Below are positions 16,757 through 24,944 of a DNA stretch of 64,000 bases, piece after piece; positions within the stretch are counted from its first letter, which is position 1; each line of letters opens with the position of its first letter. The notes under the pieces were generated by a model that was given only the letters and a program-made list of their open reading frames with translations, ran no database searches and was not told the DNA's origin. This DNA comes from RDXT01 sp033762375 (GTDB lineage Bacteria > Bacteroidota > Bacteroidia > J057). Both the position numbers and the translations under genes were made by a program. The DNA is taken from NCBI GenBank assembly GCA_033762375.1, contig JANRLQ010000023.1:27400-91399 (forward strand), given 5' to 3'.

Positions 16757-18214
16757 ATGACTATTTCGTATTTATCAGACCTCGGGCTGACGGATGTCAA
16801 TAGCTCGGTCGTGGCAGCGCATCAGGTTGCAGCTGACCAGGGTACTGCTTTGGCGGTGTTGGACCTTCAGCCTGATACCGAACTGGTCCTCCAGGCACCG
16901 GCCACCCTGACAGCTGTCGTCGTTAATCTGTACCACGAGCACCAGTTGTCAGTTGACCCTGCTTCAATGGCCGGGCTGCCGATGGTCGTATGCCTCTGGA
17001 CCACAACCCAATCCATCCCCCATCAGCAAATCCCGGCGCAGGCAGCCGCCGCCATTCATGCAGCGTGGGCAAGCCTGGGGGCTATGGCAGCCTTCTCACC
17101 CGAGACGGTAACGGTTGTCACACAGACCTATGGCGCGGGTGCAGAAGCGGCCGATGCCCCGGAAAAGAAAAAAATCCTCGGTTTGCTGGATGCCTTTGAG
17201 GGAGAAATTGTCCGCAATGAGATTCCGGCTCCCCGGCTCCTACAGGTGCAATATGCGGAAGACTCGTTGTCATTTGTGCCGCTCACGTCCACCGATGCCC
17301 TCCGGCAGGTGACAGTCTCAGGTGATCAGGTCACGGTACGTGCCCTGCTGCTGATCCACGGTACGGGGGGGGATGCAGAGATGGCGTTTAAAAAGCTGGT
17401 GGCACATCCGTATTTTCAAAAAACCTACGGGACGGATATTATAGCCTTTAATCATGCTAATATCCGGCCCTCTGTCCGGCAAAATGTCAGCGACCTGATC
17501 GGATTGCTTCAGGAGCTGAGCGCGGGCCGGCGGCTTACCCTGGAGGTGGACATCATCACCCGCAGCCGGGGCGGACTGGTGTTTTGTGAGCTGCTCCGGC
17601 AGCTTGTCGTGAATGCAGTTCCAGACCAACTGATCACCCTCCACATCCGTAAGGCCGTTATGGTCGCCCCACCCCTGCTGGGAACACCCGTAGCAGGCTT
17701 TGATCAGCTGCGACTGGATGCTCATGATGTGAGACAGCTCATAGATCAGTATGAACCCGCCGATATCCTCCTGGAGCTTCTGGGGGAGGTGATGTACAAA
17801 AAAATGTACTCCATGGTGGAGGTGATCCAGGACCAGTATCATGCGATGGAAGGGTTGCAGGCGATGCTTCCCGTAGTGCGGAATCCCTATCTTCAGGAGT
17901 TGCTGGCGGATATCGGCCCCTATGTCCGGGCGCATCAGGATGCCTGGTACAGCCTGGTAGCCCACTATACCCGGCCCGGTGCCGACAGCCGGATTCAGGC
18001 TATTTTTGAAGGGGCAGATAATGATTATATCGTTCCGGTAGAAGGAGCCCGGGGGGGAGATGCCTGGGCATTGGCACCGGGACACTTTTTTACCTTCGCC
18101 TCCGCCAAAACCAGTCATCTGGGCTACTTCAAGCACAAAAATCGGGCGCAAAAACTCAGTCTGTTGCCGCAGGAGCTGGAGGTCAACCAGGTCGTGGACT
18201 GGCTGAAGGCGTGA
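16757..18214 (+). CDS. Alpha/beta-hydrolase-fold protein (DUF7379-like)
   Basis: 485 residues. The first ~150 residues form a beta-rich region without a recognised family. From about residue 195 there is an alpha/beta hydrolase: 'ALLLIHGTGGDAEMAF' supplies the oxyanion H-G turn, 'VDIITRSRGGLVFCELL' the nucleophile elbow (R-S-R-G-G, so Ser is the nucleophile) and 'NDYIVPVEGA' a candidate acid. A late His is likely in 'SHLGYFKH'. The R-S-R-G-G elbow is characteristic of a group found in Bacteroidota and cyanobacteria beside caspase-like or CHAT proteins. No such neighbour is present. ATG at 16757 is preferred over upstream ATG codons because it starts the folded sequence. Substrate unknown. Confidence 0.7.
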   Translation: MTISYLSDLGLTDVNSSVVAAHQVAADQGTALAVLDLQPDTELVLQAPATLTAVVVNLYHEHQLSVDPASMAGLPMVVCLWTTTQSIPHQQIPAQAAAAIHAAWASLGAMAAFSPETVTVVTQTYGAGAEAADAPEKKKILGLLDAFEGEIVRNEIPAPRLLQVQYAEDSLSFVPLTSTDALRQVTVSGDQVTVRALLLIHGTGGDAEMAFKKLVAHPYFQKTYGTDIIAFNHANIRPSVRQNVSDLIGLLQELSAGRRLTLEVDIITRSRGGLVFCELLRQLVVNAVPDQLITLHIRKAVMVAPPLLGTPVAGFDQLRLDAHDVRQLIDQYEPADILLELLGEVMYKKMYSMVEVIQDQYHAMEGLQAMLPVVRNPYLQELLADIGPYVRAHQDAWYSLVAHYTRPGADSRIQAIFEGADNDYIVPVEGARGGDAWALAPGHFFTFASAKTSHLGYFKHKNRAQKLSLLPQELEVNQVVDWLKA

Positions 18215-18245
18215 GCCGGATATTCTCTTCGTATATCATCATGCA

Positions 18246-18275
18246 CTACAGGCCGGGCATATGCCCGGCCTGTAG
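18246..18275. terminator. Bidirectional terminator: 30-bp perfect palindrome
   Basis: A perfect inverted repeat (left arm 18246-18260) between the convergent genes 16757-18214 and 18297-20165. It lies 32 bp past the hydrolase stop. There is no long T run, so its action as a terminator is inferred from position and stability. Confidence 0.65.
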
Positions 18276-18296
18276 CAATCTGCGATCAGCGACTAC

Positions 18297-20165
18297 TCAC
18301 CATTTTACTACCTGCTGGCGCAGCACACCGCCCGGCAGGTATATCTGGAGCAGGTACAGGCCTGTCGGCAGGGCACTCAGGTCCAGGGTATGATCCAGGT
18401 GGAGACCCTGCTGCACTGTATGGGTCATCAACGTGCGGCCAGCCAGGTCCACCACGGTAATCCCGGCGGCGGCAGGTTGGCGGAGGTCCAGCATTATATG
18501 AAGCAGGTTTTGCGTAGGATTAGGATATACTTCCCATCCGGCGACCAGGTCTGTGAGCGCATCCAGCCCCGCCACAATAATAGACAGGGTGGGAGAAGGT
18601 AAAGAGCGGCAGCCACTGGCATTGGAAACGGCGACACAGTAATAATCACCGGAGCCGACGGCCGTCCATACCGCACCACTACCCTGAAGGATTCCGCCTT
18701 TGTACCACTCGTAGGTATAGCCTGGATTAGGAGCTGCGACCAGCAGGGTATTATTGCCATTAAAAGCAATGCTGGGCGGCAGGATCAGGATTTCGGAGAT
18801 GGTGACAGGGGCGGTACTGTTTTCGCAGAAGCTGGTACGGCTGATCAGGGAGGCCTCGTATACGCCCGGGGCATTCACCACGAGGAGGGTATCCGTAGCA
18901 CCGGAGATGGGGCTTCCATTGCGGAGCCACTGTACCGAGTCAGCAGTGATGACAGCCAGGGTCAGGCTGGTACCGGCGCAGTAGGTGAGTGAGTCAGCCG
19001 GGAGCGTATCTCCGGCCAATACAATCGGAGCCACCTGCGGCAGGGGGCTGATCACAAAGGTATCACTGCACGTGATGGTCTGGATCGGGCGGTCTATGGT
19101 GAAAGTCACACTAAGTCCCCCGGAAGTCACAGGTATCATACCGGTACCCGTGGGAGGGATGGTGAGTGTCAGGGCTGATCCGGAGCCAATGGCACCCGAA
19201 GCACAACCCTGGTCATTCAGGACAGCATCTTCATCCCATACCTGAAGTTCGTACACGCCATTTTGCAAAAAAATCCCGCTGATACCTGTATTCAGGGGCA
19301 GGCTGGCCCCGCCATTGTTCACAGGGGAGGCCGATGTATTAATCAGCTCCGCGCCGCTGGGATCCTTGAGGATCCAGTACAGATCTCCGGCACTGCCGAT
19401 ATCGCCACAGTTGACGGTATTGATGGTGACGCCGTTGAGGATATATCCTACGGTGTCTATTGTCGTCTGATACTGAACGGTATAGGTGCCTGGATCCGTG
19501 AGGAACTGATCCGTAGGGTTTTCGTCAGCCGTGGTGTATGAAAATCCATTGTCACCGGTTACCTGCCACTGGTAGGTGATGCCGGCAGCGCCTCCTGACG
19601 GGAGGTTGTTGGTGAGGGACAGCACGGAGGGCTCACAATTGGAGCTCAGGGAAAGGGTATAACAGTTTCCGGTAAACTGACACGGTGTCACGGTAAAAGG
19701 TACCTCGTAGGTAAAGTTGGTCGGGGTCAGGGTACCAAAAACAATCACATTGGCCGTGAGGCGTACCTTGAGGACATAAGAAGCGGGCACTGTAGGGGTC
19801 CCGGACAGCCGGATACAGCCGATCGTATCTGCCTGGGCGCTGTCGGGGTGGGTGATGTACTCACAGGCCGGAGCTGCATTACATTCCCAGGTCATCCCCT
19901 GCGGCAGGTCATCTACGGTATTGATGGTGAAGGAGTTGAACGGAAACGTGAAAGGTACTCCGCCAATATTGGTGGTAGTGTCCCGGGGCAGGATAAAGGT
20001 CACATCCTGCAGAAAGTACTGGCATCCGATGCCGTTTTCGAGGGAGTCGGGGTATATCCCGGGCGGCAGACCGTTAAAAGGCCCGGGTGCGCACTGGGCG
20101 TGCAGGGAGAAAGTAGCGGTGATCAGCCAGCCGCCAACCAGGAGTCGGGTAATACATGAGGTCAT
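18297..20165 (-). CDS. Large secreted T9SS cargo protein
   Basis: About 622 residues from the ATG at 20165. A signal peptide ('LLVGGWLITATFSLHAQ') is followed by a long, Thr/Ser/Gly-rich beta-sandwich region, including 'YCAGTSLTLAVITADSVQWLRNGSPISG' (Ig/PKD-like), and 'GYTYEWYKGGILQGSGAVW'. The C-terminal ~75 residues are a type A T9SS sorting domain: 'WEVYPNPTQNLLHIMLDLRQ', 'VVDLAGRTLMTH', 'LDLSALPTGLYLLQI'. Such cargos cross the outer membrane by the type IX system and attach to the surface or are released. No enzyme domain is seen, so an adhesive or structural role is likely. The longer ORF start at 20255 is not used because the signal peptide begins at 20165. Confidence 0.9.
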   Translation of the reverse strand: MTSCITRLLVGGWLITATFSLHAQCAPGPFNGLPPGIYPDSLENGIGCQYFLQDVTFILPRDTTTNIGGVPFTFPFNSFTINTVDDLPQGMTWECNAAPACEYITHPDSAQADTIGCIRLSGTPTVPASYVLKVRLTANVIVFGTLTPTNFTYEVPFTVTPCQFTGNCYTLSLSSNCEPSVLSLTNNLPSGGAAGITYQWQVTGDNGFSYTTADENPTDQFLTDPGTYTVQYQTTIDTVGYILNGVTINTVNCGDIGSAGDLYWILKDPSGAELINTSASPVNNGGASLPLNTGISGIFLQNGVYELQVWDEDAVLNDQGCASGAIGSGSALTLTIPPTGTGMIPVTSGGLSVTFTIDRPIQTITCSDTFVISPLPQVAPIVLAGDTLPADSLTYCAGTSLTLAVITADSVQWLRNGSPISGATDTLLVVNAPGVYEASLISRTSFCENSTAPVTISEILILPPSIAFNGNNTLLVAAPNPGYTYEWYKGGILQGSGAVWTAVGSGDYYCVAVSNASGCRSLPSPTLSIIVAGLDALTDLVAGWEVYPNPTQNLLHIMLDLRQPAAAGITVVDLAGRTLMTHTVQQGLHLDHTLDLSALPTGLYLLQIYLPGGVLRQQVVKW

Positions 20166-20312
20166 AGTCCTGAAAATGAAGGTATGTGGGGTGAAACCTA
20201 CAATCGCCGGATACATTGTGCCCGGAAAAATAGCTGGGAAAAGCTGTTGTATCACCGGCAGGGTTTGAGGATCCGGCAGCGGAGATTTGGATATAACTGG
20301 AACAGCGGTTAA

Positions 20313-21368
20313 TTATTGTCCTGGCTTTGATGAATTGCGAAGCGCCGTGACAAGTTCCCGTGCCATACCCGGCCCTGCATATACAAATCCTGTGTAAACC
20401 TGGATCAACTCAGCTCCTGCTGCCATCCGTGCCTGTGCGTCTGCCCCTGTCATGATCCCGCCCACACCGATCAGGGAAAGTTGGCCCTTGGTTTTGGTCC
20501 GGATCGTTGTCAGTACAGCTTCTGCCCGGGTCCGCACCGGGCGTCCGCTCAGGCCACCCGCCCCAATCGCTGTTACCGCTGCTGCGGGCGTGTCGAGACC
20601 CTCCCGGCTGATGGTGGTATTGGTTGCGATGATGCCAGCCAACCCTGTCGCCTGTGTGACAGCGACAATATCGTCGAGTTGGCCCTCGGTCAGGTCTGGT
20701 GCGATCTTGAGCAGGATCGGCAGCGGCTTGGGGCGTGCCTGGTTGGCGGCCTGGAGGGTCGTCAGGATATGGGTGAGTGGCTCTTTCTCCTGGAGCGTGC
20801 GGAGCCCCGGTGTATTGGGAGAGCTGACATTCACTACGATATAGTCCACATAGTCGGCCAGTTTTTCAAAACAAGTCAGGTAGTCCTGAGCTGCCCCGGC
20901 ATCAGGGGTATCCTTGTTTTTGCCGATATTGGCACCTACGATCAGATCGCCTTTGTCGAGATTTCGGAGGCGGGCTGCCAGCGCATCGGCACCGGCATTG
21001 TTGAACCCCATGCGGTTGATGACGGCCTGATCCGCCGGCAGGCGAAATAACCTCGGGGTAGGATTCCCGGGCTGGGGGCGGGGGGTCACAGTCCCTACCT
21101 CCACAAATCCAAACCCCAGCAGCCGCCAGTGCGCCGTCAGAAGGCCGTTTTTGTCAAATCCTGCTGCGAGCCCCACTGGATTGGGAAACCGCAGCCCAAA
21201 GGCGGTCACCGGCAGGTCCGGTGTACGCCGGGCGTATAACCAGTGCAGCAATGCCCTGCCCGGTGCTGTCCTGCATACCTGCTCCAGGAGATAAAACGTC
21301 ATATAATGAACCCGCTCCGGGTCCACAAGAAACAGGAGCGGGCGTATCAGGCTGCGATAAAGATTCAC
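20313..21368 (-). CDS. pyrD: Dihydroorotate dehydrogenase (quinone), class 2
   Basis: 351 residues, GTG start. It oxidises dihydroorotate to orotate with FMN and passes electrons to quinone at the inner membrane, in pyrimidine synthesis. The N-terminal membrane-associating helices ('LIRPLLFLVDPERVHYMTF') mark class 2. 'FPNPVGLAAGFDKNG', 'FGFVEVGTVTPRPQPGNP', 'NRMGFNNAGAD', 'GANIGKNKDTP', 'VVNVSSPNTPGLR' and 'IATNTTISREGL' are all present. It starts 12 bp downstream of the SOD gene and is likely co-transcribed from its promoter. Confidence 0.96.
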   Translation of the reverse strand: MNLYRSLIRPLLFLVDPERVHYMTFYLLEQVCRTAPGRALLHWLYARRTPDLPVTAFGLRFPNPVGLAAGFDKNGLLTAHWRLLGFGFVEVGTVTPRPQPGNPTPRLFRLPADQAVINRMGFNNAGADALAARLRNLDKGDLIVGANIGKNKDTPDAGAAQDYLTCFEKLADYVDYIVVNVSSPNTPGLRTLQEKEPLTHILTTLQAANQARPKPLPILLKIAPDLTEGQLDDIVAVTQATGLAGIIATNTTISREGLDTPAAAVTAIGAGGLSGRPVRTRAEAVLTTIRTKTKGQLSLIGVGGIMTGADAQARMAAGAELIQVYTGFVYAGPGMARELVTALRNSSKPGQ

Positions 21369-21380
21369 GGACGTATGAGG

Positions 21381-22106
21381 TTATTTCGCATTATACCGGG
21401 TAGCGGCAGCATCCCAGTTGATGATGGCGTAGTAGGCATTGATATAATCAGCCCGCTTGTTTTGGTACTTGAGGTAATAGGCATGTTCCCACACATCCAG
21501 CCCGAGGATCGGCTTGCCCGGTTCCTTGGCCAGTTGGGTCATGAGCGGGTTGTCCTGATTAGGGGTGGTGGTAATAAAAAGTTTGCCGCTGGGATCCGCG
21601 CAGAGCCAGGCCCAGCCGGAGCCAAAAACAGAGGTTGCCGCTGCGGTAAATTTTTTCTTAAACTCATCCAGGGTTCCAAAAGCAGCCAGGAGTGCATCCC
21701 GCAGGGTACCTGCCGGTGCCGTGGCTCCACCGGGGGCAATGGAGGTCCAAAACAGCGAATGGTTGTAGTGGCCGCCGCCGTGGTTGCGGATAGCAGCATC
21801 AGCCGCCGTGACCTTGGGCATCATGGCCTCCAGGGACTGATCAGCCCAGGCGGGTGTGGCCTTGATGGCCTCATTAAGTTTGGAGACGTACGCGGCATGG
21901 TGCCGGTCGTGGTGGATCTCCATCGTCATCGCATCAATATGGGGCTCCAGCGCCGTGAAGGCGTATCCGAGCGCAGGCAGGGTAAAAACACCGTCCGTAG
22001 GCATGATCCCTGTCAGCTTGAGAGAGGGCGTGCAGGCAAAAAGCGGGTCCACGAGGGTGGCGGCTACCATCAGGCTGCCCGCCTTGAGAAATTCACGTTT
22101 TTCCAT
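21381..22106 (-). CDS. sodA: Exported Fe/Mn superoxide dismutase
   Basis: 241 residues. It converts superoxide to oxygen and hydrogen peroxide. Metal ligands lie in 'MEIHHDRHHAAYVSKLN', 'HGGGHYNHSLFWTSI', 'LGLDVWEHAYYLKYQNKR'. Family length of the mature part is normal. The N-terminus is unusual: 'MEKREFLKAGSLMVAATLVDPLFAC' (two runs: MEKREFLKAGS, then LMVAATLVDPLFAC) resembles a Tat signal with KR in place of RR, and 'LFAC' is a plausible lipobox. The mature enzyme is therefore probably exported and anchored to a membrane, unlike the usual cytoplasmic form. The ATG at 22106 is preferred over one at 22145 because the latter would overlap the promoter. Confidence 0.9.
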   Translation of the reverse strand: MEKREFLKAGSLMVAATLVDPLFACTPSLKLTGIMPTDGVFTLPALGYAFTALEPHIDAMTMEIHHDRHHAAYVSKLNEAIKATPAWADQSLEAMMPKVTAADAAIRNHGGGHYNHSLFWTSIAPGGATAPAGTLRDALLAAFGTLDEFKKKFTAAATSVFGSGWAWLCADPSGKLFITTTPNQDNPLMTQLAKEPGKPILGLDVWEHAYYLKYQNKRADYINAYYAIINWDAAATRYNAK

Positions 22107-22142
22107 GAGAGTTTGGGTTTGGGGCCAATGAACACCGTCGCT

Positions 22143-22173
22143 CAAAGATAGGTTTTCGGGGTATAGGAATCAA
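22143..22173 (-). promoter_or_regulatory. Promoter of the SOD-pyrD operon
   Basis: Minus strand: TTG (22173-22171), 20-bp spacer, TATCTTTG (22150-22143), a full consensus match. The predicted transcript starts near 22136, about 30 nt before the SOD start codon. Confidence 0.75.
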
Positions 22174-22221
22174 CGTACTGCGATAGATTTGAAGGTGAAT
22201 CCTGAGGCGGTGGCCTGCAAC

Positions 22222-22252
22222 AAAAAAACCGCCAGCACAGGTGCGGACGGTT
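22222..22252 (-). terminator. Terminator of the redoxin-like gene
   Basis: An imperfect stem (22228-22238 with 22241-22251) is followed on the minus strand by seven T residues (A run at 22221-22227 on the plus strand). It lies about 27 bp past the stop of the gene ending at 22279. Confidence 0.75.
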
Positions 22253-22278
22253 TAGGGTTGCGTGCCTTGTTTCAGCGG

Positions 22279-22890
22279 CTATTGTCCCGACACGGTGCCG
22301 ATCCAGCGGATGTTACACCCGCTGGGAGGGGTGCTGGGGGTATCAGGTTTTTTGCCGGCGAGGAGATTTTCCAGGGTATTCTGGAGATAATTGGCCTTAA
22401 TGGCGTTTTCGTCCAGGGGGTTATCGTCTATTTTGCCCCGGTATGCCACCTCAAATTGTTTGTTGCGGGGGATCAGCACCACTACTTCCGGGTTTTTGGT
22501 CGCCTTAAACTGCTTGGCTACCTGCTGGGTTTCGTCCTTGAGGTAGGGAAACCTGAGTGACAGCACCTCGCCCATGCGGGCAGCGGTTTCCAGTTGGCTT
22601 ATGCTCGGGTCATTGCTATTGATAGCGACAAAAGCGACACCTTTAGGGCCATATTTCTCATGCAGGGCGTTGAGGCGTGTGCCGTATTTGGTGGCCCAGG
22701 AGCAATTGGAGCTGGTAAATATCACCACGACCACCTGGCTGTCTGCCCATGCGGAGAGCGTATAGACCTTGCCAGTCTCGTCCTTCAGGCTGAAATCGGG
22801 CACCGTCTCTGCTTGCTGGGCAGCCAACGGGCGGGCCAGCAGGAGCCCGGCGAGCAGCCCCATCAACCATATCCATGCGAGTTTTGACAT
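22279..22890 (-). CDS. Redoxin/thioredoxin-fold exported protein
   Basis: 203 residues from the ATG at 22890. The signal peptide is 'LAWIWLMGLLAGLLLARPLAAQQ'. The mature domain is thioredoxin-like: 'VPDFSLKDETGKVYTLSAW', 'VVVVIFTSSNCSWATKYGTRL', 'KGVAFVAINSND' and 'NPEVVVLIPRNKQF'. In the active-site position only one Cys is present ('NCSWA' in place of CxxC), as in the peroxiredoxin-like redoxin group with 'NHCPYA'. It is likely periplasmic; the peroxidase or thiol function is not certain. The longer ORF start at 22929 is in the next gene's terminal region and is not used. Confidence 0.8.
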   Translation of the reverse strand: MSKLAWIWLMGLLAGLLLARPLAAQQAETVPDFSLKDETGKVYTLSAWADSQVVVVIFTSSNCSWATKYGTRLNALHEKYGPKGVAFVAINSNDPSISQLETAARMGEVLSLRFPYLKDETQQVAKQFKATKNPEVVVLIPRNKQFEVAYRGKIDDNPLDENAIKANYLQNTLENLLAGKKPDTPSTPPSGCNIRWIGTVSGQ

Positions 22891-22918
22891 ACGAGAATTA
22901 TTAAGAGCCCAAACTACC

Positions 22919-23434
22919 TCAGCGTCCAAAAGTCAGGTCATGGTTGATGATCATTTCTACTTCCTTTTCACTGGTAATACCCGTCACCTCCACCAGACGC
23001 CCATCCTGGGCATAGAGCAGGTTGAGCGGGACACTCCGGTCCCAGTCAGGGTAATACCGCCGGATAAATGGCTCTGCCTGGGCCAGTCCCAGCCGGTACG
23101 TAGGCTGATCCACCCGCAGGCGCTGCAAAAAAGAAGCCACTACCCCTGTCTCTACCTCGGGCTCATCCAGCGATACGAGGATCAGTTGCACCGGACTCTC
23201 CGGCTTATGGCTGACAGACAGAAGCTCCGGCATCTCTTTAACGCAGGGCTTACAGTAGGTAGTATAAAAATTGACCAGGACGTAAGACTTGCCGGATTGC
23301 CGAACCATATCTGTAAGACGGGCCGTGTCGGTCTCGGTCACCAGGGAGGCTGTACCCGTATTTGACTGAGGTGCCTTACATGCGGGCGCAGTAAGTAAGG
23401 ATAAAATCAGGGTGCAGGTGATAGCTGACTTCAT
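22919..23434 (-). CDS. TlpA-like thioredoxin-fold lipoprotein
   Basis: 171 residues. The signal ends 'LLTAPAC', a lipobox, so the protein is predicted to be a lipoprotein. The thioredoxin core is 'VLVNFYTTYCKPCVKEMPELL' with the active site CKPC. Downstream 'SVPLNLLYAQDGRLVEVTG' supplies the cis-Pro loop ('SVPLNLL'). It is expected to be a periplasmic thiol:disulfide oxidoreductase. Its end is 28 bp upstream of the next redoxin-like gene (22890), so the two may act together. Its start lies inside the upstream phosphopantetheinyl transferase gene, overlapping by 59 bp; the latter probably ends inside it. Confidence 0.85.
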   Translation of the reverse strand: MKSAITCTLILSLLTAPACKAPQSNTGTASLVTETDTARLTDMVRQSGKSYVLVNFYTTYCKPCVKEMPELLSVSHKPESPVQLILVSLDEPEVETGVVASFLQRLRVDQPTYRLGLAQAEPFIRRYYPDWDRSVPLNLLYAQDGRLVEVTGITSEKEVEMIINHDLTFGR

Positions 23435-24029
23435 AACTATTGGATACATCATCCTTCTGTACGAGAGCGGAGAACTTTCCGTTTTGCTCCAGCGAAAAAT
23501 TTTCCAGATTCAGCGCGATATCATGCTTAAAAGTATAACCCCGGCCGTGCATTTTATACAGCGTCTCCTTGGCACTCCAGATCATCAGAAACAATTCCTT
23601 GCTCTCCTGTGCATGATACCAGGCCAACTCCTGCTCGTTCATAAACAGAAAACGAGTCCGGGTGTTGCGGTTCCGGTGACGATACTCAATATCTATCCCC
23701 ACCTCATACAACTGCGACGCAATGGCGGCTGAGTACTCCGTAGAGTGGGTATAGGAGATAAAATGTGAGTGGTCGGAGAGGTAGGGTTTACCGGTCTGGG
23801 TATTAAGCGACTCGACCAGGACGCGGTCTGAGATTTTGATCAACTCCTTCAGGCAGAGCCTGCTCGACAACCACTCGAGGCGTTTCTGCGGATGGACAAT
23901 GGCTGCCAGGCGGGCCCACTCGTGCTGGTAGAGTTTGACCCGCTCCAAAAAATACAATTCATCTTCCTCAATTTTCCAGGTTCCGACAGACACCCCCGGA
24001 AGATTGCTCATCAGTGGAATATAAGGCAT
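23376..24029 (-). CDS. 4'-phosphopantetheinyl transferase superfamily protein
   Basis: 217 residues. It transfers phosphopantetheine from CoA to a carrier protein Ser. The two family motifs are present: 'GIDIEYRHRN' (first metal-binding Asp) and 'WSAKETLYKMHGRG' (W-x-x-K-E-x-x-x-K). The N-terminal half includes 'ERVKLYQHEWARLAAIVHPQKRLEWLSSRLCLKEL', typical of the Sfp/HetI group. No carrier or synthase gene is near, so its target is probably the fatty acid ACP or a secondary metabolite carrier elsewhere. The 3' end overlaps the thioredoxin gene by 59 bp. Confidence 0.88.
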   Translation of the reverse strand: MPYIPLMSNLPGVSVGTWKIEEDELYFLERVKLYQHEWARLAAIVHPQKRLEWLSSRLCLKELIKISDRVLVESLNTQTGKPYLSDHSHFISYTHSTEYSAAIASQLYEVGIDIEYRHRNRNTRTRFLFMNEQELAWYHAQESKELFLMIWSAKETLYKMHGRGYTFKHDIALNLENFSLEQNGKFSALVQKDDVSNSYEVSYHLHPDFILTYCARM

Positions 24030-24239
24030 ACAAACAGGAAATTCGGTATCAATACATGAATATACCTATAATTATCCTACCTGCCAACAAGCAAATGCAG
24101 GAAGAATGGTTTGGACAGGCAAAAAGTATCCCGCTGAGGCCTGATGGATACCCTGGCCGGATTTTGGGGCTCAGCCATTGACAGCCTGATGAAAAAAATG
24201 TATGTTAACCTACTAAATGACAGACGATCATGGGCGCTC

Positions 24240-24821
24240 ATGCACTTCATACCTACTACCCTGGAGACGTATCTGGCCATGGAAGCAGGCTCGGATACCC
24301 GGTACGAATATTATGACGGCCTGATCGTGGCTATGGCTGTCGGGAGCCCCCGACACAGCAAAATCGCCATGAACATCGGGGCTGCCTTACACGCAGCCCT
24401 TCGTGCATCCGGAAAGTCGTGTGATGTATTTACCAGTGATGCCAAAGTCTCAATCCGTCCGGGAGGTATCCGGGTTTATCCTGATGTTTCAGTAGTATGT
24501 GGCCCAGTGGAGCCAGACCCACATGAACCTCGTGCGATGACCAATCCCGTGCTGATTGTAGATGTGCTGTCTGAGGCTACCGAACTGCATGACCGCAGCA
24601 CAAAGTTTGCTGCCTATCGCCAGCTCACCACTTTGCATGAGTATGTACTGGTAAGTCAGGACAAGGCACTGGTTGAGGTGTTTTCGCGGACGCCGGAGGG
24701 CATCTGGCAGTTTCAGGTTGTCACAGGAGCTGGTACGGTGAGACTACCGGGATTAGAGATGTCCCTGCCCTTATCAGACGTGTACTACCGGGTAGATTTT
24801 ACAGAGACGTCTGTCAGTTGA
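24240..24821 (+). CDS. Uma2-family (DUF820) putative endonuclease
   Basis: 193 residues. It has the complete family layout: 'TLETYLAMEAGSDTRYEYYDGLIVAM' (with the early Y-E-Y/D-G), 'HSKIAMNIGAALHAAL', 'YPDVSVVCG' and 'NPVLIVDVLSEATELHDRSTKFAAY'. The central E of 'VEVLS' is D here ('VDVLS'). These proteins are restriction-endonuclease-like but their role is unknown. A partial paralog lies at 1-267. The start at 24240 is preferred over 24144, as the extra upstream residues have no family similarity. Confidence 0.88.
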   Translation: MHFIPTTLETYLAMEAGSDTRYEYYDGLIVAMAVGSPRHSKIAMNIGAALHAALRASGKSCDVFTSDAKVSIRPGGIRVYPDVSVVCGPVEPDPHEPRAMTNPVLIVDVLSEATELHDRSTKFAAYRQLTTLHEYVLVSQDKALVEVFSRTPEGIWQFQVVTGAGTVRLPGLEMSLPLSDVYYRVDFTETSVS

Positions 24822-24944
24822 GCGCAAGGCCAGCCAGACCGCATACCGGGATTGATCCTGCCAAATATCATTTTAATCTTGCAGGGAGTCTGGTTATATT
24901 CGCCCCCCATAGGTCCCGGGCGGGCCGCAAACCAGCTTCAGCGC

